64,000 nucleotides of DNA from Edolisoma coerulescens (taxonomy: Eukaryota > Chordata > Aves > Passeriformes > Campephagidae): the NCBI GenBank assembly GCA_013397115.1, contig VWZW01002320.1:1-64000 (forward strand), written 5' to 3'. Both the position numbers and the translations under genes were made by a program. Positions 61,801 through 64,000 of the stretch are shown here, piece after piece (position 1 is the first letter of the stretch; every line of letters starts with the position of its first letter). Below the pieces are notes generated by a model. The model ran no database searches and was not told the DNA's origin. It saw only the letters and a list, made by a program, of their open reading frames with translations.

Positions 61801-63299
61801 TCTGGCCAGCCCCTGTGGTAAACTGTGCAATTGTTGGAGTCAGTTCTTTTTGTGATAGTGTGAAGCTTTATTTTTGTATGAGTGTTAAATTAATCCATGT
61901 TAGGCCTTTCTTACTTGCTACTTTAAGGTACATGGTAAGCATTCCTTTTCTGACAGGCTCTTAAATAGCCCACCTTATTTGTAGAATCACTAATACAGTC
62001 TCTCCTAGCTTTGTCTTTGGGGTCAGAGGATGACAAATCTGTAGGCTGCAAGGCTAGCAGGAGCAGATAACTGCAGTTTTTCTGTGGGATGACTTGTGGG
62101 ATGTTATGTGGAAATTAGGTAGCAGTAAAAGGTACCTATTTGCTGTTCATTATTTCTGCACTAATGGAGTATGGTGTACTGGAGTTGTTAGAAAAAGCAG
62201 GAGTTAGTGAAAGATTTTACTTCATGGTGTATATCATCTTGCTGTATTTGTTTCGGCTTTTTTGAGTAAGTCTGTCATCCAGTTATGTAGTAGAAGAAAT
62301 AGTTGTATTCAGAATTAACTTTTATGAGGCTTTTTAAGCATGTTCTGGTGCAGTGTTTTTGAGATCCATGCTCTGTGTATACAATAAGATACAAGTAAGC
62401 AGCAAAGCCCGTTCTTTCAGAATTGGGAAGGGGAGGGTGGGAGCAAATCTTACCCTTTCAAGTTGCAAGAGTGTGCTGTTTTTCAGGGAACTAATTAATG
62501 CTGACAGATTTCTTCCCTGTCACTGATAGCTTAACCTCATTCATGTAAGCTAGGACTCAAAAGGTAGCAAAACTTTGTGTAACAAGAAGAAAATGTTGCA
62601 GGACAGTGAAGCTGTTGTAAATGACAACATTCCTCAAAGCTGAAAATTTCTCTGGAATGACATTGCTATTTGCAAATTCAACAGAAAGTGTAATTAAATA
62701 TACTACAGAAAATTCCAGTTTAGTGACAATTTTAGAGTAGAGATTTTTTTTTAATGTAGTTTAACTGCTGAATTACGTATTGGTTGCCAAGTTAATTTTT
62801 ACTTATTTTAAAAATTCATTTTTTAATTCACTTAGTCTGCAGTTGCTCTTCGAAAGCTTTTTCTGGGCAATAACCAGCCAGCTCCTTTCCCTTTCCCTTT
62901 CCCTTTCCCTTTCCCTTTCCCTTTCCCTCTCCCTTTCCATTTTCCTTTCCCTTTCCTTTACCCTTCCTTTTAATTATGCTTCATGATAGGAATGAGGACA
63001 CAAGCTGTGGCTGGNTTTCCCTTTCCCTTTCCATCAAACATTTGTGTTCAGCACTTTAAAGTTACTCTTTTCAGGATAATTAAAAGGATGACTGAGTCTT
63101 GCATTAATTGTGTTACGATAAATTTTTGGAGTGTTATCTTTTTTCTTGTGCTCAGAAGCCAGCTGATTTTTTTTTTTTTTTTTTTTTAACCAGGTTTTGG
63201 ATTTCAGTGATGATGAAAAAGAAAGAGAGGCAAAACAGAAGAAAAAGAAGCCTCAAAGTCAAGGAAGGAAGAAAGTCAGATCAGAAACACTTCCATCAA
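46254..63299 (+). CDS. NAF1: H/ACA ribonucleoprotein assembly factor NAF1, partial (3' end beyond window)
   Basis: Join(46254..46591, 48279..48411, 50671..50764, 53700..53782, 54720..54880, 58572..58623, 63194..63299). NAF1 binds dyskerin during box H/ACA snoRNP, scaRNP and telomerase RNA assembly in the nucleus and is later replaced by GAR1. The spliced frame stays open for 322 codons plus 1 nt, counting the 151-N gap as written. The order is an N-terminal repeat region, an acidic Ser/Asp tract (exons 1-2), the Naf1/Gar1-like core (exons 3-5, with LPPVEDL, GTVSSIIEQL, FGPVSHPFYV, MYFAPS and FTQYIF), then the conserved GSDASWKNDQEPP (exon 6) and LDFSDDEKEREAKQ (exon 7). All match human NAF1 closely. 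All splice junctions are GT-AG and phase-consistent. The proline-rich C-terminus is missing, presumably in a downstream exon. An in-frame ATG at 46110 is rejected because the 46254 start (ATG with G at -3 and +4) begins MEAQEEVAERLE, like the human N-terminus. Confidence 0.95.
46260..46367 (+). repeat. 18-bp coding tandem repeat (hexapeptide EVAERL-like), NAF1 exon 1
   Basis: About five units of a GAGGTGGCGGAGCGGCTG-like 18-mer encode EVAERL, EVAEHR, DVAERR, EVAERL and EVAEQL in succession, then EVA, at which point the assembly breaks. Period and frame are kept exactly. Confidence 0.9.
46368..46518. other. Assembly gap (151 N)
   Basis: The gap lies within GC-rich tandem repeats in NAF1 exon 1. 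The flanks carry different 18-bp units, so the missing piece probably holds more repeats and its true size is unknown. Confidence 0.99.
46519..46567 (+). repeat. 18-bp coding tandem repeat (PAWPVA units) after the gap
   Basis: Two full copies and a partial copy of CCCGCTTGGCCCGTCGCG encode PAWPVA-type hexapeptides in the NAF1 frame. The period equals that of the array before the gap. Confidence 0.85.
46592..48278 (+). other. NAF1: NAF1 intron 1
   Basis: 1,687 bp, GT-AG, acceptor TTTTTTTATTCAG. GC-rich at the start, then AT-rich. No embedded gene or transposon is recognised. Confidence 0.9.
48279..48411 (+). CDS. NAF1: NAF1 coding exon 2 (acidic serine tract)
   Basis: 133 nt, entered at phase 2 (split Ser codon AG|T) and left at phase 0. 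It encodes DTDSDSSSTTSSSSF and then SDEDDRPNEKD, a CK2-type acidic/serine-rich stretch as in human NAF1 but shorter. It ends CVRTKDELFID at the donor GAT|GTAAGT. Confidence 0.95.
48746..48799. repeat. 27-bp tandem duplication
   Basis: Two head-to-tail copies beginning TTGGTGTTACATC and ending GGATTATTGC differ at a single base (A/G), which suggests a recent duplication. Confidence 0.92.
49253..49518 (-). mobile_element. Short solo LTR, alpharetrovirus-like layout, minus orientation
   Basis: Read on the minus strand, the block opens TGTGACAGCACAG and has a TATATAAG box (plus 49332-49339). An AATAAA follows about 15 nt later (plus 49312-49317), and it ends GGTTCCACA. A TATA box followed closely by the poly(A) signal in a roughly 270-bp LTR resembles avian alpharetrovirus LTRs. 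No internal retroviral genes flank it. The octamer AGTTTTAG occurs on both sides (49241-49248 and 49519-49526), with 4 nt (TCAC) between the left copy and the TG terminus, so the target duplication is not clean. Confidence 0.7.
50671..50764 (+). CDS. NAF1: NAF1 coding exon 3 (start of Naf1 core)
   Basis: 94 nt, phase 0 in, phase 1 out. It encodes ELPPVEDLSILLPDN then GTVSSIIEQL, the conserved opening of the Naf1/Gar1-like domain. Acceptor GTTTGCAG, donor CTAG|GTAGGC. The donor one base earlier would break the VIIES junction with exon 4. Confidence 0.95.
50765..53699 (+). other. NAF1: NAF1 intron 3
   Basis: 2,935 bp, GT-AG, acceptor TTTCCGTTTTAG. It contains a TTTA microsatellite at 51250-51276. 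No embedded gene is seen. Confidence 0.9.
51250..51276. repeat. (TTTA)n microsatellite
   Basis: Six to seven TTTA units in NAF1 intron 3. Confidence 0.9.
53700..53782 (+). CDS. NAF1: NAF1 coding exon 4
   Basis: 83 nt, phase 1 in, phase 0 out. It encodes (V)IIESLRGLPPVNEESIIF then DRQAAGK. Human has SMTNLPPVNEETVIF at the same place. Donor AAG|GTGTGT. Confidence 0.96.
53783..54719 (+). other. NAF1: NAF1 intron 4
   Basis: 937 bp, GT-AG, acceptor TTTCTTTCAG. A minus-strand open frame at 53978-54388 has no recognisable identity. Confidence 0.9.
54720..54880 (+). CDS. NAF1: NAF1 coding exon 5 (end of Naf1 core)
   Basis: 161 nt, phase 0 in, phase 2 out. It encodes IFEIFGPVSHPFYVIRF, an NSSEHI turn, MYFAPSVEDFTQYIF and EKLK(Q). 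This is the dyskerin-contacting beta-barrel half of the GAR1-like fold. Donor ACA|GTGAGT. Confidence 0.97.
54881..58571 (+). other. NAF1: NAF1 intron 5
   Basis: 3,691 bp, GT-AG, acceptor TTTTTTCTTCTAG. It contains a 39-T homopolymer at 55853-55891. No transposon is recognised. Confidence 0.9.
55853..55891. repeat. 39-nt T homopolymer
   Basis: An uninterrupted run of 39 T lies on the sense strand of NAF1 intron 5. On the opposite strand it could be the poly(A) tail of an old retroposed sequence, but no source sequence is recognisable to its right. Confidence 0.95.
58572..58623 (+). CDS. NAF1: NAF1 coding exon 6
   Basis: 52 nt, phase 2 in, phase 0 out. It encodes (Q)EKGSDASWKNDQEPPSE, a block almost identical to human. 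Donor GAA|GTAACT is a weaker consensus than the others. Confidence 0.95.
59700..60825 (-). mobile_element. CR1 LINE fragment, minus orientation, 5'-truncated, in NAF1 intron 6
   Basis: The minus-strand reading shows the CR1 RT segments VPQGSVPGQVLFNTFINDLD and SADDTKLG (the family has FADDTK, so the catalytic-site neighbourhood is altered). These are followed by the ORF2 C-terminus with IQRRETKLVTGME and LLHLVERRLRRNLIALYSFL, then the 3' untranslated part ending in a CTATTCTA-type tail near 59700. Stops and frameshifts make it inactive. The 5' truncation is near 60825. Confidence 0.92.
62883..63032. repeat. (CCCTTT)n hexanucleotide/polypyrimidine tract with an unresolved base
   Basis: Roughly a dozen CCCTTT units with variants run from 62883 to about 62970. 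After about 45 bp of ordinary sequence, an N at 63015 is followed by another short CCCTTT stretch to 63032. The N directly at the repeat edge suggests an assembly difficulty. Confidence 0.9.
63194..63299 (+). CDS. NAF1: NAF1 coding exon 7 (last visible exon)
   Basis: 106 nt, phase 0 in, phase 1 out. It encodes VLDFSDDEKEREAKQ, then a lysine-rich stretch and QGRKKVRSETLPS, matching the basic region after the Naf1 core in human. It is left at a strong donor CAA|GTGAGT. The next exon(s) are outside the window. Confidence 0.93.
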
Positions 63300-64000
63300 G
63301 TGAGTGAATGCTATGAGAATACTTTTGTCTGTTAAACTAAGTTTGGAATGCACATTTATAACTATCTTAATGATTGAGTTTTCATACAGTTAATACTAAT
63401 TCTGTACTTTTCAAAGTTATATTTGAATTTGTCGCTACATTCCGTATTTATTATTTTAGAAGAAAAATTAAGTTTTATTGTGTTGAAATACAAATCCTGT
63501 GGAAGGGAAGTGGTATAGGAGCAGAGCAGTTGTCAGGGGAGAGTCAAAGGCTCTTAGAACAGTGTTGATTGACACAGAGTGAGGATACTGAACAGATGGA
63601 TGGGGTTCAGCTAAAGCCTTGGAGTGCTGGGAGAAGACAGAGGGAAGGCCATGTGCAGTTTTTAGAAACCCACTTCTTTGGTAATCAAGGGAGGAGACAT
63701 GGGTCTTAGATGCAGAACTTATTCCTCTGTCTGAAAAGGAAGCTCTTCCTCACGCATGACATACAAATACTCTTCTAAGTAACTCTGACTTGTGTATCTT
63801 GCTGAGAACTTTTCTGTTTACCTAATGCAGTCATTAGCTGAACAAAGCTGTGTATAGGTTTTCATAATATGAATAGCCTTCTTTACCCTCCTTTCTCCTG
63901 CTGTTTTCATATCTGTTCCAGATGTATGCTTGCAGCTGTGCTCTGTTTACAATAACCACATTTTCTCTTCTCTCATGCCTCTCTACTGCCAAAACTTCGT
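63300..64000 (+). other. NAF1: NAF1 intron 7, start only
   Basis: Begins GTGAGT and continues to the right edge. No further exon with NAF1 similarity is visible. Confidence 0.8.

Larger units (their letters stand above)
58624..63193 (+). other. NAF1: NAF1 intron 6
   Basis: 4,570 bp, GT-AG. It holds a minus-strand CR1 fragment (59700-60825), a CCCTTT-type repeat tract with a single N (62883-63032), and an unusual 21-T run directly before the AACCAG acceptor. Confidence 0.9.

Noticed and set aside
62883..62970. Telomere-like interstitial repeat
   Set aside because: The unit is CCCTTT, not the vertebrate telomeric CCCTAA.
1..64000. CRISPR arrays, operons, tRNA or rRNA genes
   Set aside because: None is visible; this is a vertebrate nuclear sequence with spliced genes.

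Overview
This is a bird nuclear-genome window. Three features point to birds: CR1-type LINE fragments, short LTRs with an avian alpharetrovirus-like layout, and an intron-containing receptor gene almost identical to vertebrate NPY1R. The species cannot be named from the sequence alone. The window carries two protein-coding genes on the + strand, in the order NPY1R then NAF1. As I recall the mammalian map, the same order and orientation occur at human 4q32, so this reads as conserved synteny.

Layout. Positions 1-1440 hold the end of a GC-rich 5' region and the complete NPY1R coding sequence (two coding exons, a 120-bp intron, 385 aa). From about 1441 to 46000 there is an AT-rich intergenic stretch with no gene I can support. 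It holds a + strand CR1 copy with an internal deletion (about 9500-11065), a GC-rich island of unknown nature (about 29340-30990), a pyrimidine-rich degenerate repeat array (about 31470-32900), a probable solo LTR (about 33322-34155), a minus-strand CR1 copy (about 41983-43145) and several microsatellites.

From about 46040 a CpG island with NRF1-, ETS- and Sp1-type motifs marks the NAF1 promoter. NAF1 runs from its start codon at 46254 to the right edge. Seven coding exons are visible. Exon 1 is interrupted by a 151-N assembly gap inside GC-rich tandem repeats, and the last exon(s), which should encode the proline-rich C-terminus, lie beyond the window. The introns hold a small minus-strand LTR (about 49253-49518), a third CR1 copy (about 59700-60825), a 39-T homopolymer, and a CCCTTT-repeat tract close to exon 7.

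The two genes are functionally unrelated. NPY1R encodes a plasma-membrane Gi-coupled receptor for neuropeptide Y and peptide YY. NAF1 encodes a nuclear assembly factor for box H/ACA RNPs, including telomerase RNA. I found no previously undescribed system. The observations most worth checking are a short upstream ORF whose stop overlaps the NPY1R start codon, an 18-bp tandem repeat encoding a hexapeptide array in NAF1 exon 1, the degenerate repeat array near 32 kb, and the unidentified GC-rich block near 30 kb.
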